Origin: Lepisosteus oculatus
Taxonomy: Eukaryota > Chordata > Actinopteri > Semionotiformes > Lepisosteidae
Assembly: GCF_040954835.1 (NCBI RefSeq)
Contig: NC_090718.1
Location: forward strand, 12,105,532-12,169,531
Direction: 5' to 3'
Length of the DNA: 64,000 bases
Under the pieces are notes generated by a model. That model saw nothing but the letters and a program-made list of their open reading frames with translations. It made no database searches and was not told where the DNA came from. Both the position numbers and the translations under genes were made by a program. Positions 1-15,200 of the stretch are shown here, piece by piece (within the stretch, counting starts at the first letter, position 1; each line of letters starts with the position of its first letter).

Positions 1-194
1 CACAGACAGGGAGAGAAGCTTGCGGTCAGAGCGCAGGGTTAGCCCTTTATACAGCTCCCCTGGAGCAGTTGGGGTTAAGGGCCTTGCTCAGGGGCCCAAC
101 GGAGTAGGATTCCCCTGCCGGCCGCAGGATACGAACCGGCAACCTTCCAGCCACAGGCGCAGATCCTGAGCCACAGAGCCACCGCTCCGCCCAA
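1..194 (-). mobile_element. tRNA-headed SINE, cut by window start
   Basis: The tRNA-like head is at the right end: minus strand GAGCGGTGGCTCTGTGGCTC (A box) and a diverged B box near 130-140. The body CTTGCTCAGGGGCCCAACGG is shared with three other copies. The 3' end lies outside the window. Confidence 0.82.
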
Positions 195-474
195 CGAAAA
201 CTCCTGCCCTGGCTGATAACATGCGCTAGATTCTCTGGAAATTTACACAAAAGTGCATCTACTCATGCAACAATAACTCCCGATTTGGAAGGATTCACCA
301 TTAATCACTGGTTGTTCTATGGATTGAACATGTACTCATTAAGCATCCTTAATTAAATACGAGAAAACAAGAGCATAAAAGGTTTTTGTGCACGGCCCAA
401 CAGCAGGTGCAAAAGTAGGATTCTGGGAGAATGGCGGGGGGGCGAGGGGGGGGCTGGCGGCGTAGGAAACCCAC

Positions 475-621
475 TTGTCACCGAAAGACTTCCTCCAGAA
501 CTCGGCGGCGTCGGCCTTGGTGATCCGGAAGTTGTCTCCCTGGAACAGGCCGTTGGGAAATATGGCTTTCAGCTCCGCCAGCATGTGACTGAATATCAGT
601 GACAGCTTGGTTAAGTTTCGC
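475..621 (-). CDS. cbl: CBL coding exon 3 (end of four-helix bundle)
   Basis: The exon has 147 nt. The acceptor is GTCAACAG|GCGAAAC and the donor GACAA|GTGGGT, so the last Lys codon is split after two bases. It encodes RRNLTKLSL through [14 protein letters not shown], the linker into the CBL EF-hand region. The next exon is outside the window. Confidence 0.95.
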
Positions 622-3600
622 CTGTTGACAAGACCAAACAAAAAACAAGTTACCGTCTATCTCACAGATACTCCCACAGAAAAGCCCAGAACTTTCTCAA
701 ATGTTTTAAGTCGGATGAGACGTAAAACCGAGGTCCTGACTCTCTGTGGTCATTAAAAATCCCAGGGTGTTTCTCGAAAAGAGTAGGGGTGTAGCCCCGG
801 CGTCATGGCCAAATTTCCCATTGGCCTTACCAATCATGGCCTCATAATAATCCCCATCTCTGAACTGGCTTCATTACTCTGCTCTCCTCCCCACTGAGAG
901 CTGGTGTGTGGTGAGCGTTCTGGCGCACTATGGCTGCCGTCCCATTGTCCAGGTGGGGCTGCACACTGGTGGGTGTGGAGGGGATCCCCAATACCTGTAC
1001 AGCACTATGTAAGTGTAAGCAATAATTATTATTATTAAGTGTCCTGTGTCTCATTTTTTAAAATCCCCATCCCAGTATCTCTGGAGTAACTATTCATTTC
1101 ATTCATAACATCAGAATGTAATCCCCCGCCTCATAATTTCACTGCCTCGCATGTCGCATTGACCACATGGTGCCACATCTGCGGCAAAATAAGATAATTG
1201 TGATGAACCTGGAGCGTGCGCGCGACTTCCCGTTGGGTTAGAGAAAAGAACATCTGGATTTTTAATTCTGGTGTAGAGAACATCGGCAGGTGGCTTAGCT
1301 GGGAATGAAACGAATCAAAGCAGATGGACAGCAGAGGCAGAAAATGTGCAGGAAGGAGACTGTGGCCGCGATGGAGCCCTCAGTGCGCCACATGTCTAAC
1401 TCAAACAGGAGGGTCCGAGCTTTGACAGCTGAAATCCGACCACTTTTCTTGAACGTTTTGGTCGAGTTGTTCCCTCGTCTTGGTGATACGCCATGAAGCA
1501 AGACATTTAACCTCACAGCAGAGTCCTTGAAAGATTTTGGCGTTTCCTCGGGTTAGCGAAAACCCTTCAAAACAAGGTAGGGGCAGACCACACCTAAGTG
1601 CTAATTCTCCAGTTGCCAGGGAAACCTACCGGCCAGGAAAGAGTTACATCTTTTCAAAACAAGATCCCGAAATTTTTCATTCCACACATTGAAGTTCGTT
1701 CCCTTTCCTAAATTAACAAGCTTTTGAAATACTTCAACTTGAATGGATTTGTACGAGTGTGGGAAGAATTGAAGGCAGAATTCAAGCGTGGAGTCAAAAG
1801 GCAAGAAAGTTCCAAGAGTTTAATTTCGTAGAGAAGGGACCGAAATGTGGGAGGGATTCTCAGTTAGCAGTTACCACAAACGATTAGTAGTCTAGTCATG
1901 CTGAAGGACAGCGAAATTGAGGAACGTGAGACAAAATGCAAGATTTGAGACTGCTGATCATCATGGTTCCTGGAGGGCTACGTACAGCTCTGAAACTTTA
2001 TGTGCATTATTTTTTTTTCCGCACAGTACTTCTACCTGTGAATCTGCTCTTCCAAAACCAAATATTGTTAAAAGAACAAACAGACCTTCATACATTTGGA
2101 CTCTCTAGGTTTGCCTACTTAGTATGAATGACTACAAATAATCCACAAAGTCCAGGAGGAATAGGCACACTTGCATTTCTTTAAGTTAATTCAGCTGTTC
2201 ATTAAGGCCGAGAAACTGAAAAAGTAATGTTTTATTGCCTATGTCACCTGCACTTGAAAAACAGGAAAGCTCACTGTCGGAGAGAATTGTGCTAAATCTG
2301 CAAAAATGTCTATCTGACTTGGGTTTTAAGAGTAAAAATAAGCTTCGGGGGAAAGCCAAACTTTGTTTTAGAGAGCAAAAGAAGGTGAAAGAGAGTATTC
2401 TGATGTCCGAGTGACAATGCTCTTCCTGCAGCAGATCCTCCAAAGGCTCAGATAGCCAAATGTCTTGCCTTTACCAGGTACCACCTAACAGGGGTGGAGC
2501 AAAGAGATAATGGGCTCCGTGATCAAGGACAATATCATTATCAATTGCTCTACAAAAATTCCTCTGCGGCTTAAAATTGAGTTGGACCTTCGGTCAGGAG
2601 GCCTGTGGGAATTAAGCATGCCCTCATTTCACAGGCTTAGTGGCTTATTTAGTGGAAGGGGACAGAGATGTAGGGAATTCACACTTGCTGTGCTAAACAA
2701 ATGCCAGTTCCATGCCTTTTTTTCCCAGTATAGTGTCCCCATTACAGTAGCAGGGCAGTAGTAGGACCCACACAGACCGCAGGGTGAGCGCCCCCCGCTG
2801 GCCCCACTAACACCTCTTCCAGCAGCAGCCTTAGTTTTTCCCAGGAGGTCTCCCATCCAGGTACTGACCAGGCTCACCCCTGCTGAGCTTCAGTGGGGCT
2901 GCCAGTTGCGAGTTACAGGGCGATACGGCTGCTAGCCTTACAAAACCCGGCATCTACTTCAGCTGATCAAGCCTCACACATGTAAGACCGGCCCAGTTCC
3001 TACTACAGCCCACACGAGGCAGTAAGTAGGATTATTCCTGCAAACCCCAAAAACAAAACCCAAGAGCGATTAATCAAAGGAGCCACGGACAATGAAACAG
3101 GGCATAACGTGTTGTTTTCGAGTCTATTTTTTGTGATCTTGCGCACAGCAGAAAACCCCCACAGTAGCTCAACTGCTTCAAAGCTGTGAACAAAGAGCCT
3201 GTGATGAGCAATGCTACCTCTCACATTTGCTGCTGCTGCTGCTGGTAAGTTGGTAAGCTGGGGAGGAGGGGAGCTGTGGCGAAACACCCCTGCACAGCTG
3301 TGTACTAACAGACCCAGCTCGCAGGGACCCACACACGTGCGTCTCACAGCAGCAGGCTCCAGTGATCTGGGACAAGGGGCCAAGTGTGCCGTCACAATGA
3401 GCCCTCTGTCTCTCTCTGAGCAGGCCGGTCACAGACCGCGGCTCTACCCGCCCAGGGGTCCGCCGTGTCCCCCCGCTCTCCCCTTCCAGGAGTCAATGTC
3501 TGCGGCTGTCGGAGACCCTCGAGGGATGTGCCGGCAGGAAGTGCGCTCGCCCCGGAGCGAGTCCGGCAGGTGGGGAGAAAGCGAGGGCGCGTGCCGACGC

Positions 3601-6191
3601 TCTGCGTGCGCGTCTGCACAAGGAGCTCCACGCCGCGGTCGGGCTCAGCTCTCGCTCCCCAATCCCCTCCACCATACCAAACTTCCTCCAGCTCCCCCTG
3701 AGCCTAGCCAGTCCCCCGGCACCCTTGCTAACTCAACACCCAACCCCCCCCCCCACAAAAATGACTGTGGGACCCTGAAAGAAACATCCACCACCGTTGT
3801 GTTCAAAAAGATCTATGGCTTGTATTTCCATCCAGATTAAACCCCCAAAAATGTGAAACCGGCCACGTGTTTGTCTTTGTCAGACTTTGTACAATGATCA
3901 ATGGCTTTTAAAAAAAAATACAAACACCCTGCCCCCCACCCACCACCACCATCATCCCATCATCCCAGAGTGGCTTGGGTTCTCTAAGCTGTCACCATGG
4001 CTACCAGCCCCCCCCCCCCGTGCTGGAAACCAGGCTTCTTTCAGCTCCTCTTCCTCTCCAGCTTGACCTTTGACCTGCAGCTGGCTGCTCCCTTCCTGTT
4101 TCCTGTTTGCACTGATAAAACAGCCAGGCAGGAGAAAGAAAAGTGAGACCAGTCTCGTCACTGCCGGCTCCGGGGACCGAGGGAGCAAAACACTGGGAAA
4201 GATTCTGGGGAAAACCAGCCTGAAGCTGCTCCAGCTGTTCCTTATCACTGCAGATACTTTAAACATTCAACCAGCCCCCCGGCAGACTGGGGAAATAAGA
4301 TGATGGCTTATTTATGCACTTCATGTCAAACCCTACCTTTTGCTTTTACTTTGGAAAACCTATTTTACTAGGTGTTTTTGAAGGACTGGCACTAAAACCA
4401 AGTGGGAAGACTTTGAAAGCCTCTAACCTGCTAAATGTTGAAAACCGAAAGAGCGATTGGTTTTGTGAAACCAGGTCAGTGTAGAGCTGTAATCATTGTT
4501 TCACACAAAACCCAGGAAAAACAAATCACCTTGAAAGGTACGTTACTGAAGAAAGAGAGTTATTTCACTTACTTCTCAAAGCACATTAGGAGAAGTCATG
4601 ATGGTGAAAACGGTGCAGTGATGGAGCAATAATGTAATCCAGAACTTACAAAAACACATCAGTAAATCTGCTGGCCTTTCCTAATGCTTCACCAACACAG
4701 AAGGCTGGAGTTTGCTTTCTGGAAACAGTATCCAGTGTCCCTGCCTCAATGCCTGTGTGAAATAGAGAGATCAGCCTCCTCACACACAGCAGGCACTTCG
4801 GTCCCACCCGACAGGGTCTCAAACCTCAGTGAAGCATCACCGGCAGGGGGGTGTGAGATCTCGAAGTCAGCAAAGGCTGACTGCAGCCCAAGCTGGGAGA
4901 AAGCCAGCTTTCAGTCCTGAACGACTTCCACTCCGCGATCTCCCCTCGCTGCCAAACACCCCCCCCACCTCTTCCCCTGGCACCTCGGGGGGTGGAGTGG
5001 GGGTGGGTGGGGAGGGGGTAGCACCCACATCAGGAAATGGAAATGCTGGGTTCCCCTTTAATGGTAGTCATGATTTTTAAATATAGCCCACAGGAAGTGC
5101 CTTCACACCGGATCTCTCGTCAGGAAGTGACTGAAAGCGCTGGCTGTGCAGACACCAGTGCAGCGACATGGCTCCCTGAGCTCTAGAGCCGTCAGAGACA
5201 GCCTCAGCCCTGCCTTCATTCACAGCTGGCATTTTCTGCCGGCACAATGCCTTGTGTTTTTACTGAAACCACCACAAACGCGAGGACCGATCCTTGCTAT
5301 GACTGCTGCCCCTGGCCTACAAGGGAGAGTCTGACTGCATACATCTTGGACAACATCTGCCTTGGAAACGAGCGTGATGGTTACAGCTGAGGGGAGGCCT
5401 CTCGGGCCGTCTAGCCCGCTTGATTGCTAGGAGCCAATTGGGGGGAAAAAAACCTAAAGATCACAAAAGAATCCGGCCATGGCCGGGCAGCTTCTTCTGT
5501 AGTGCCACAGCTCTCTGTGTGAAGATAAGAACCTCGCTGGACCTGCAGGAGGAAATAAGGCGGCCCTCTCAACTGGCAGCTCGCATGAGAACGGAGCCTT
5601 CCACGTGGACGCCAGAGGTTATCGGCAGTGTCAGCGAAACGCCAACGACTGCACAAATTCTCGTATAAAGGTTGAATATCTAGACACCGCTTCTGAACAC
5701 GATTTCCGGCTGTCCTTGTGCGCCGTCATTCCGGCACCGATCCGTTCATCCCGTTCCAGTTCATCTTCGGGATTCTTATTCATTTCAACTGGCTAAATTC
5801 GGTTTTAGACGTGATGAAATAGAATACCATTGGGAGTGAACAACCCAGAGGAAGAAGCGGACTGCATGGCGTTCAACTGAATTGAGGCAAGCAAATAAAA
5901 AATAAAAACTGCCAAGAAGAAACAACCTTTAAAACGGTCAGAAATTCTGGTCGTGTTGGCGGGAAGAAATCACAAAGGGGTTATGGATATCCAACCAGTA
6001 ACTGCATTTATCCAACCCGTCCATCATCACACGTTTGTCCATTCTTGGTAAGGCGACGTGGCAACCAGAAAGTGATGCTTATCGCCCCGTACAGGACCCG
6101 GCTGACTAACAATCGCAACTAACAGTACATTAAATGCGATCTAGGACACAAATAATAAACCAAGAAATGTTTGACCATTAGCACTGAAATA

Positions 6192-6229
<38 letters not shown>

Positions 6230-9200
6230 TGCTTACACTTATACAGCGCTTTTCTGGACACTCCACTCAAAGCGCTTTACAGGTAATGGGGATCCCCTCC
6301 ACCGCCACCAGTGTGCAGCCCCACCTGGATGATGCGACGGCAGCCATAGTGCGCCAGAACGCTCACCACACACCAGCTATCAGTGGGGAGGAGAGCAGAG
6401 TAATATAGCCAATTCATAGATGGATATTAGATTTCCCCACCCAAAAAGCACCCATCACCATATAACTGCAAAGGTGCTTCTCAAATCTATTTTTTCTGCA
6501 GTGAAGAGCTGCTGATCCTCAGATGCGATGGAGCTTGGCAGTCTGGGAGTGCGGTTAGAAAAGGGAAAAGAGGATGCACCAGGAGTGTAACAGTTATCTG
6601 GGTCTTTGAGCAGTTTCTGTGCTGCTATCAGTTCTCAAACTGCTGCTATTGAAGATGGACTTTTCATGATCTATGCTAATTACAACAGAAGTATACTGTA
6701 TGTCAGATGCTTCCTGCTACTAATAAACAGAACATTCTAACTTCTCAATGTTTATTTCTTTGGACCAAAGAGCCAGATCATTTTCACACACTACAGCAAA
6801 CCAGGTGCTGTGAAAAACAATTAAAAGCTAAAGGACAAGGGGAAAAGGGAACATTTCGGACAAGAAGGGAAAACAATGGTAACCCCAGATATAAGATGCC
6901 CTCTTTAAGATACACAAATTGAAACAAGATCCAAAAGAGGAGTGAGGTGAAGCATTAAAACTTCAAAATGAAACACTCCAAAGATAAAACCACAAAACAG
7001 GCCTGCACTGCAGCGTTACAAATATGCCGCAGCTGAGAACAGAAGGTCGCAGCCCTCCGTTGAACGCCCCCACTTCGAGGACACTTCGAGAGACATCTTC
7101 CAAACACACAGCCTAGATACTGGCCAGCACTGGTCGAGAGCAGATCCCAGAGAGGAAGTCTCAAGACTCGAGTTCACATGTGTACTAGCGCACAACTCAC
7201 TCGGGGATGAAACAGACCTCTGATCATTCCCAAACAGAGGCTCTACTTGAATTGAGAAGGCTCTTAACACAAAACACACCAGGAAGTCCCCAGTGCAGAA
7301 AGCCGATGACGCGCCTTGAGAGACCAGAACGCACAGTCTGGTGGGTGTCAGACCCTGGGTTTCCGAAATTGAGTTTCCAGAAGCATTTGGAACATCTGGA
7401 CTACAAATTATCCCTCAAGGACCAGGCTTCCTTTCACCATACCCCTTCTTGTTCAGTTTAAGAACTTAGGAATGCTCCGGATCAGGCAAATTCATCTATA
7501 AGACTCACTGGACTGGGACTCTCCGGGAATGAAGAAATGCTCCTTCCACATGTGTGGCCCTTTGGTTTATTAAACAAGTAACCCCAATTTACCCATATGC
7601 TCTAACCCAGCATGTTCATGCTTAGGGTCATGTATAAAAATACTGGAGAGTCCTGCTTGCCTGTAAGAAGAGACTTCACTGCCAGTGGCATTTTCCTTTT
7701 CTGTTACATTATACATGTAGTTTTACACGTGGAAGCTCCCCTTTCTAGGCTCACCCTATCCAACCAGGATTGCTGTCCTGGATATTTATTGTCTTGTGCA
7801 GACGAAGGCTTGTGCAAGGACCCACCGCCACCACTAACGAGAAAAGCTGTACAAAAAGATCCCCTTCAATTACATCTCTCTTCTTCGCTCTATCCCGCAC
7901 TTTCACGTTACAGTAAGCTTTTGATGTTTTCGGTTCTCGAAGGCCGCGCAGGAAGCAGGTGTCTGTCTGTCTGAACCACAGCCGTGCGGCTCCCCCCGGT
8001 GGCTTGTGATCTGCCGTTCGAGACGAAGCCGCTGGCTGCCGGGCTGAGCGGGGAGGGCTCATCCTCCGCACCTGGGTCTTCCAGCATTAATCGCAATGGA
8101 GAGGATAAGTCGGCCCCTTCCAGTTTGGCAGCTAAAAAAAAAAAACTTTCCACCCATTCACGGCATTCATTGAGCAGAAAATCCCTGTACAGAATCTGGG
8201 ATCGTTAGGATCGGCAGGAGTGAGGTCTTATTCCTTGAACTCAAGAGTGTCAATCCTGTCTATCCTGGAAGTGATTGAGTACATTTAAACCAAATACGTA
8301 AGAACACAAATATGTATTCTATTTTCATTTATTTGGAACTCCCATACAATCTCAAGAACCTAATAACCCCATACATTCTTAGTTGCTGCTGTATAATTGC
8401 ACCACAAGTCATCAAACATGCAATCTAAAATTATTTGAAGGGTCTGACTTTGGAGTTTCGTCCACAATCACGCCAAGACCAAGAAAAATAAAAAGGCACA
8501 TTCATCATTCAACGCCGCTATCATGAGAGTCGAAGTGTCTAAAGAGACATGCACCAAGGAAGAGGCAGGTACAGTGAGACTAAATAAACCCCAACAGGGC
8601 ACAAGCAATTCAGCTGTGAAACTCAATCAGGGAATCAGAGGCATAAAAAGACACAACAGATCATCCGCAGTCAGCTGAGAAGACCAATGCCAACCTTTAG
8701 AAAAGAAAACAAGCACCTCCTCTTAAACAGCATAACCAATATCACCCGCTTTACAAACTCATTCCATCTGCAGGAAACCCGGACACAAGTCACGGCCTGC
8801 GCCTGCTGTCAAGTGCGATTTCTGCGCGGGTGCTCTTCGGGATCTTGCCCGTGTCAGGCCGGGTTACACGAGTCCCTTCGTGTCGCTGGGATGACAGCGA
8901 GGCACAGGGGCTGTCAAAGGGCGCAACGTGGAAACTCATTCATTCCTGCCGCCAACAACAAAGGGATCTTGTTTTCAAAAACAGTGCAGCGCATGATGTG
9001 ATCAGTGGTGTCGAGGTACTGAGTTCTAGGACTGTTTTGAAACCATGGTCATGTCTGTGTGGTGGTTTTATGTCCTTGCCAGTCTGTATGAGCTGTGGTG
9101 GCAAATTAATTTTCCGCTTGGCGGGGTTAATAAAGTGCATTGTATCCTTAAGGAAAAGCGTCCCCAACATCGCCACAAGTGCAATTCTTCAGCCTGTCTG

Positions 9201-12200
9201 CCCTCTCCATGAAACTGCAGTGCTGCCCTCCCATGTCCAAGAATGCCCAAGGCAGGAGCAGCTTCATTTCAGCTCCTAACACACTGAGGCATTGTCCTCC
9301 AAATTCCAAGATCGCTCTCCTTTCAGCTTCCCGAGCCCAGCCAGGGCTGTCAGACGAACAAAGCTATTCCACTTCCATTAATTAGGAGTTCAATACCTAT
9401 TAACTTCTAAAACAACCACCAAAACACACAGACAGTTTAGTCTGACCATTCCCTGCAGAAAAACAGGAGGCCTGCAAGTCGGTTTTTAATTGAGCTGCTC
9501 AATTACCAGAATGTTCAGATGTGAGCGAGGAGGTTCTGCACAACTGAGCCGCGCAGGATAGAAACGTACACACATCTTTGCGACCAAGACAGTTTTATTA
9601 ATCGCTGACAAGGAGCAAAAATGGCTCGAGTTTCCATCTGATTGTTGGCGAAACAATGTTAAGCATGTTAAAATACTATGTTGCCTAACTTATTTGTCAA
9701 GGTCCTGTATTATTGTAATCGCTGCGGTAAAGAGTCCTTCATTATGTTATTGATGTTGTAGCTGCAGTATTCCAGTTAGAAAAATATAATGTTAAATACA
9801 GTAAACAAAATAATAAGTTAGTGAAGTATGGTGCTTTGTGTCTGTTTACTAAAACAAGCAATTCATCCGCTTATACTTCTTTTTTTCTATTTAAGGAAAC
9901 ATTGTTTTTCAGGAAATGCAGTATGTAGCCTGGAGAAATCCCAGTCAAAAGAACATAAAGAAACACACAATCCCACATATCCAAAGGGAAAATCCTGGAC
10001 TCGGAAACACAGCAGGCCCTGCTTTGTTTAAAAAAAAAACACTGGCACGCCTTGCCAGCGCAAATATTCTTAAAGTTTGCATTCGACGGGGGTAAGTAAC
10101 AACAAAAAAAAACACAAAACATCCAAAACACACGATAAAAGTTGTAACATTTCCTTCCTGTAGTCATGCCTGCAGACTGCTGTTAACTGACAGAAGACAA
10201 ATCCAGCTTTCAGCTAGAAAGCAGTGGTAAAATGATGGCAGTGAATTGTGTGTCCTTGTGACTTTGGAAAAGAGACAAAAGCTGGAATCACAGCTGATCA
10301 ACGCGGAGATCCACAGGCAAACTATTTTGAAGGGAGTATCGTATGTGACAGGGAGGTTTCGCATTTCTTTCTGGTCGGCTAGTGATTCTTTCACAGGCAG
10401 GGATCGCCGAGAGCTGAACGCTTCTTTCTCCAGTGAGCGGTTCAGCTGCACTTGGTCACCTCGGAGGGCTCAGATCCTGGTCACGTGACAGGAACCCACA
10501 ACGCATTGCTGCCTAATCATGGCCTGGTTTCCTTCTTCTATGTCGCAGGTCGACATGCTGCAAGGATCAGGCTAGATCCTTGTGCATATTACCTTGTGGT
10601 TCACTATGTGTGTGTGTGTACACGTACAAGCATGAGTGCTACCTATGATTCAGCTCATCTGTCACCTGCTCATGTCCTCTGCTAGTCTCAGCAGCTGTTC
10701 TAACGTAGCTTTGAGGTGGCAGGCAGGAAAATGCAGAGGGGATTTTAATGGTAAAGTATTGACAACTGCCAGGTGGTCAGAAATCAATTTTGTTTTTGAT
10801 GCAACGGACAGAGAGAAGAGACAGAACTGCAACCAAGTTTGACCCAATTAAGGCAGCAGTAACACCATACGGGGGTTATTTCAAACATGTTAACTCATCT
10901 GGAGTTAAGGTGCCCAGGCAGATGCGTGCCACTCAAACAGTTCGCTTTCCTGCTCCACGCTATCTGCTTTGTCCAAGAAGGCTACAGCTTGCAACAACTC
11001 AGAAGGACTAAAACTGTCATGCCGCAGGAGTCTGATCTGGTCTCCAGATAGACGTCTTGAAACACACTGTCCTTAAATATAACAGTCTTGCTGATCTGCG
11101 GTTGGTTTGAACAGAGTGCCCCTTCCTGTCACTGGTTATTAGGATCAAAAATCTAGAGAGCCGCTGCTCAGCAGAGAAAACTCCTTCGTAATGCGGTGCA
11201 CATTGCGCAAAGCGTGCCAGCGATCAGCACAGCTTGCCTTCATCGTGTTTCACAGTAAAAGGAGAAGACTGAGCTGGCAGCGTGGGGCTCAGCTTCAGAT
11301 GGATGGTATGAGGAGGGTGGGGTGAAATTTAATAAACCAAAAACGAAACACACATCATGAATCAGGTTTCCCTCACACTCTCGGCAGTGACTTCCAGCAG
11401 TTCAGCACGGATGGAGGCAGCCATGTGTATTAAATCACTTTCTCATGGGACACCGTGATCTGACTGTGATCTGCTGGTATGAAGTCAGCGAAACAGGTAG
11501 GCAGATCCTGGTCTGCTTTTAAAAGCGCTCGCTGCAGAGCGAGTCTCGTTCCTGCTGGAGATCATTAATCTCACCGCGGAGACATCCCATGTGTGGTGAC
11601 AGAAGCAATCCGCGAGTATAAAAAAGGCTGCCGCTCGGCTGACAGATACAGCGCACAACTCGGATGCTTGAGAGAGATAAACTCTTCAGACCCTACCCCC
11701 AATCCCCCCCTCCCTCCCCCCGACCTCTTCACTTTCTCTCCTCGTCTGCTCAACTGCGAGAACCGACATTTTCACCGCAGCCAGAGAGAAACGTCAAGGA
11801 AGCGAGTGCAGAACACATACGCTGCGGAAGTCTTGGGACGTTTTGCAGTGCTCTGCTCCTCTCTTCGTGCACGGACATACCCCGGTGGCGATCTCCATCT
11901 GAAACGTTAGCCAGTCGGCGCGTGTCTCTGTACCACTCCACGCAAAAGCTTCAGCTTCGCGGACGTTCAGAGAGGGACGAGGAACACCTGACAATTTGGC
12001 TCCTCGTGTAACGTTTCCCTCCAGCTGTGGTAATCGAGCTGTTGATCGTGATCCATGTGAGCTGCCACCTGCCTCTTCTTGATGCAACTTATTTTGAGTG
12101 GTAAGACACCAGTTACTATAATATCAGAAAACAGCAGTGGAGGCTCTACCGGAGCCTACCCGGCAAGCAACGAGCGCAAGGCAGGGTACACCCTGGATGG

Positions 12201-15200
12201 GACGCCAGTCCATCACAGGGCAAGTGCAAGCCAATCATACATGGGGACAATTTGGAGGCCACGGTAAAGGCCGAGGGGGGAGATTAGGCCCGGACACCGG
12301 GATCGAGAATGACCACTGAGAGTCAGGACCTCAGTTTAACATCTCATCCGAAAGACAGCGCCCGATACAGAATAGCGTCCCTGCAACTATACCGGGGCAT
12401 CAGGACCCACACAGACCACAGGGTAAGCAACCCCTGCTGGTCCCACTAACACCTCTTCCAGCAGCAACCATAGCTTCCCAGGAGGTCTCTCATCCAGGTA
12501 CTGACCAGGCTCACCCCTGCTGAGCTTCAGTGGGGCTGCCAGCTGGGAGCTGCAGGGTGATAGGCTCATAACATACAGTACATAAATCATTTTTGACTCA
12601 AGGAGCATCATGATATGCGGCCTTTGTACAGCAGTGAATGCATACACGTTGATAAAATACGCCAATTTACACAGAAAAGTTAAAGCTTCCGTGTGTGTGT
12701 GTGTGTGTGTCTTCACTGGCGATCCACGACACAGCAGGTGCCCGAGACACAGCCCAAGAACGGGAAGAGAAAGCGACTGCGAGAAGGGACGAGAACGGGA
12801 AGGCGAGAGGAGGGAGAGGGAGGAAAGTGAGAGGTGGCGGGGAGACCGAGGAAGGCAGGGAGCCCGCGAGGCAGAGTGAAAGGGAAAAAAGAGAGAGAGC
12901 GTTTCCCGGGAAACAAACGGCGCACTGTTGCTGCTGGGCGGCACAGCGCTCACAGCTGTGAGCTCCCTGCCAGGGGCCGGCCCCTGCGTTCCCCCAGCGG
13001 CCTGAAACACCCCTCAAGACGTCACGGGCAGGGGAAAAAAACCAACCTATCGGGCAACGAAGTAACCACTATGCGTGCCAGGGACACAACAAATGAGTCT
13101 TTATCTGTTTATTCCTGCATTTTTTAATCAAAACATTTCCACCACTCCAGCGGTTCCATTTGCATTTTATTTGTTTGCTTGGGGGGGGAGGGAAAGCAGC
13201 CTATCAGTATTTGCCAGTGGTACGTTGGCCACTACTGCCTTCTAAAACCTACCTTCCCTGTTCCGCCTGAATCAACGCCAGGTCTCTGCGGCGGACTCGG
13301 AGGTAAAAGGTGTTAAGAGCAGAGGAAGTCTCTTTTCTTTACTGGACTCACATTGGCAAAGGCAGCTCAGGGCGGTATCGAGAGCAGGGAGATGTAGCTT
13401 TCTTTGTGCCGCAGATGCAGGGCTCTCTGTGCTGTAACGTCATGTTTCCCTATTCATTTAACTCATAACCACTAAGCTGCAAGGACCGAGATGGCTAGGA
13501 GCCCGAATGCATTGGAGGAGTAAAAAAACAAAACGTATATATTTCCAGCACTACATCATTATAAGCCTGTACCATGCTGCCAGTTGGCCCACATATGGTG
13601 AAAAGGATCATTTGCCAGAGTTCAAACGCTGACATGCAGGTTATGACGACTCAGCACAATTTGGTCTTGGAAATCGCCCTCGCGGCCGTGAAAACAGCAT
13701 GTTGGTAAACCAGCGCTCAGCAGGCCAACACAAGCATCCCAAAGCAGATGGCTGGGCTGCCTTTGGAGAACGTGGGAGGGACTGCAGCTCGTGTGAGCTC
13801 CTTCTTCCGACCGCTGCCTCCACATGGGCCTACAAAGCCCTAACACTGCTCCACAAGTCAGGCTGGTCTCCTCTGCCCCTCGTGCTGTCAATCTTCCAAC
13901 CATAACGGCCGTGATCAAACCACCTGAGCACGCACACGGACTGGTCATCACGCTCCAGTTCTCTTCCACATGATCTCAGGACCGAGAAGCACTGGCTGTG
14001 CAGGCAGAGGACTAGCCCTCCACACACAAAGCATCCTCACTGACCGACCGAGGCGAGCAGGTTCACACCACACACTCTTCAAGCCAAATCCTCTCCGACA
14101 ACTCCAACAGACTTGGAAACCCCTCGTGTCGCCCCGCTGTCCTGCTGCCCCCTCGCCGACACACCACCCTATCGCGATCCAAGAGGAGCAGGGGGCAAAG
14201 GCGATGAGGAAGAACACCGGCAAACTCTTGTCCACAATACGGCCCACAATATCGCCGGAAAACCGACGTCCCTCGCTCTCTTTCCAAGAACCAGTGAAGC
14301 TCTTCCAAGTATCCCTCCTCCCACGGTGCGAGTTTCAACTGGGCTAGAATTCCGGCCGCACAAACACGGGAATTTGAAGAACAGCAAGATAAAGACGACT
14401 AGAGCTGAAAGTGCCTCGTTTGTTCAGTTTCTAAAGGGCTCATTCTCACTGCTTCACCATTGGAATTGCAGATGCTTTTCCAAACAAGTAAAAAAAGCAC
14501 AATAAAAAAAACGAAAATAAATTACTATTATTTTTACAGAATAAGCTAGGTATGTGTAAAATCGGAATTAACTCCCGGCCAACGATACTCCCATCTATTC
14601 ACTGATGTTTTGGCAGAAATGCCTGCCAGCACAAAGGTCTTTCTTTTTCTGTAGGAAAAAAAAAAAACTGAACCGCGTCCGAGAGGAGGCTGTTTAACTC
14701 ATCCGAAGGTCTTCTAACTCCACAGTAAGACTTTTGGAAACTCCACAACCACAAAATAAAACTAAAATTGATTCCAAAATCAAAGGGCCATTCTTTTGTT
14801 CTAAACAAACACATTTCTCATGGCCACCACAGAATTTTAAGCAGCGGTTTTCTCCCTAAAAATAAAAACTATATCAAAAAGCTGTATGTGACTGTGGACC
14901 ATAAACAAGAATGCAGATATTAACTGGGTTCAGTGCCTGCTGTTGTCAGTTCAAGCTATCAGACAACTCCTTCAGTCCCTGCTGGAACACAAGAGGGGGT
15001 GTTATTTGGCACAGCAAGGACTCTGTGAAAACACAGCCAAGTGTTCTCTTCTGAAAGACTCACACACCTCACTTCGTACACACGTTTGTATTCCAATATT
15101 TGTAGGGATTTCCTTTGGCTCTCATGCTATTTGTATTTATAATACTCCTCTCAGACGAAAGTCCACAGAGGGTGGGAGTAGACTCGGAATCACTATTTTG

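Noticed and set aside
2838-2938. 5S rRNA gene
   Set aside because: The 5S-like blocks here and at 12,480, 20,240 and 57,795 are diverged heads of SINEs, continuous with the SINE body and lacking an intact 5S gene.
3211-3840. 209-codon open frame on plus
   Set aside because: Low-complexity, CpG-rich intronic sequence, Pro/Ser/Arg-rich with no family resemblance; an equally open opposite strand shows it is compositional.
12387-13010. 207-codon open frame on minus
   Set aside because: It runs through the SINE head, the GT microsatellite and GA-rich sequence; the peptide is repeat-derived.
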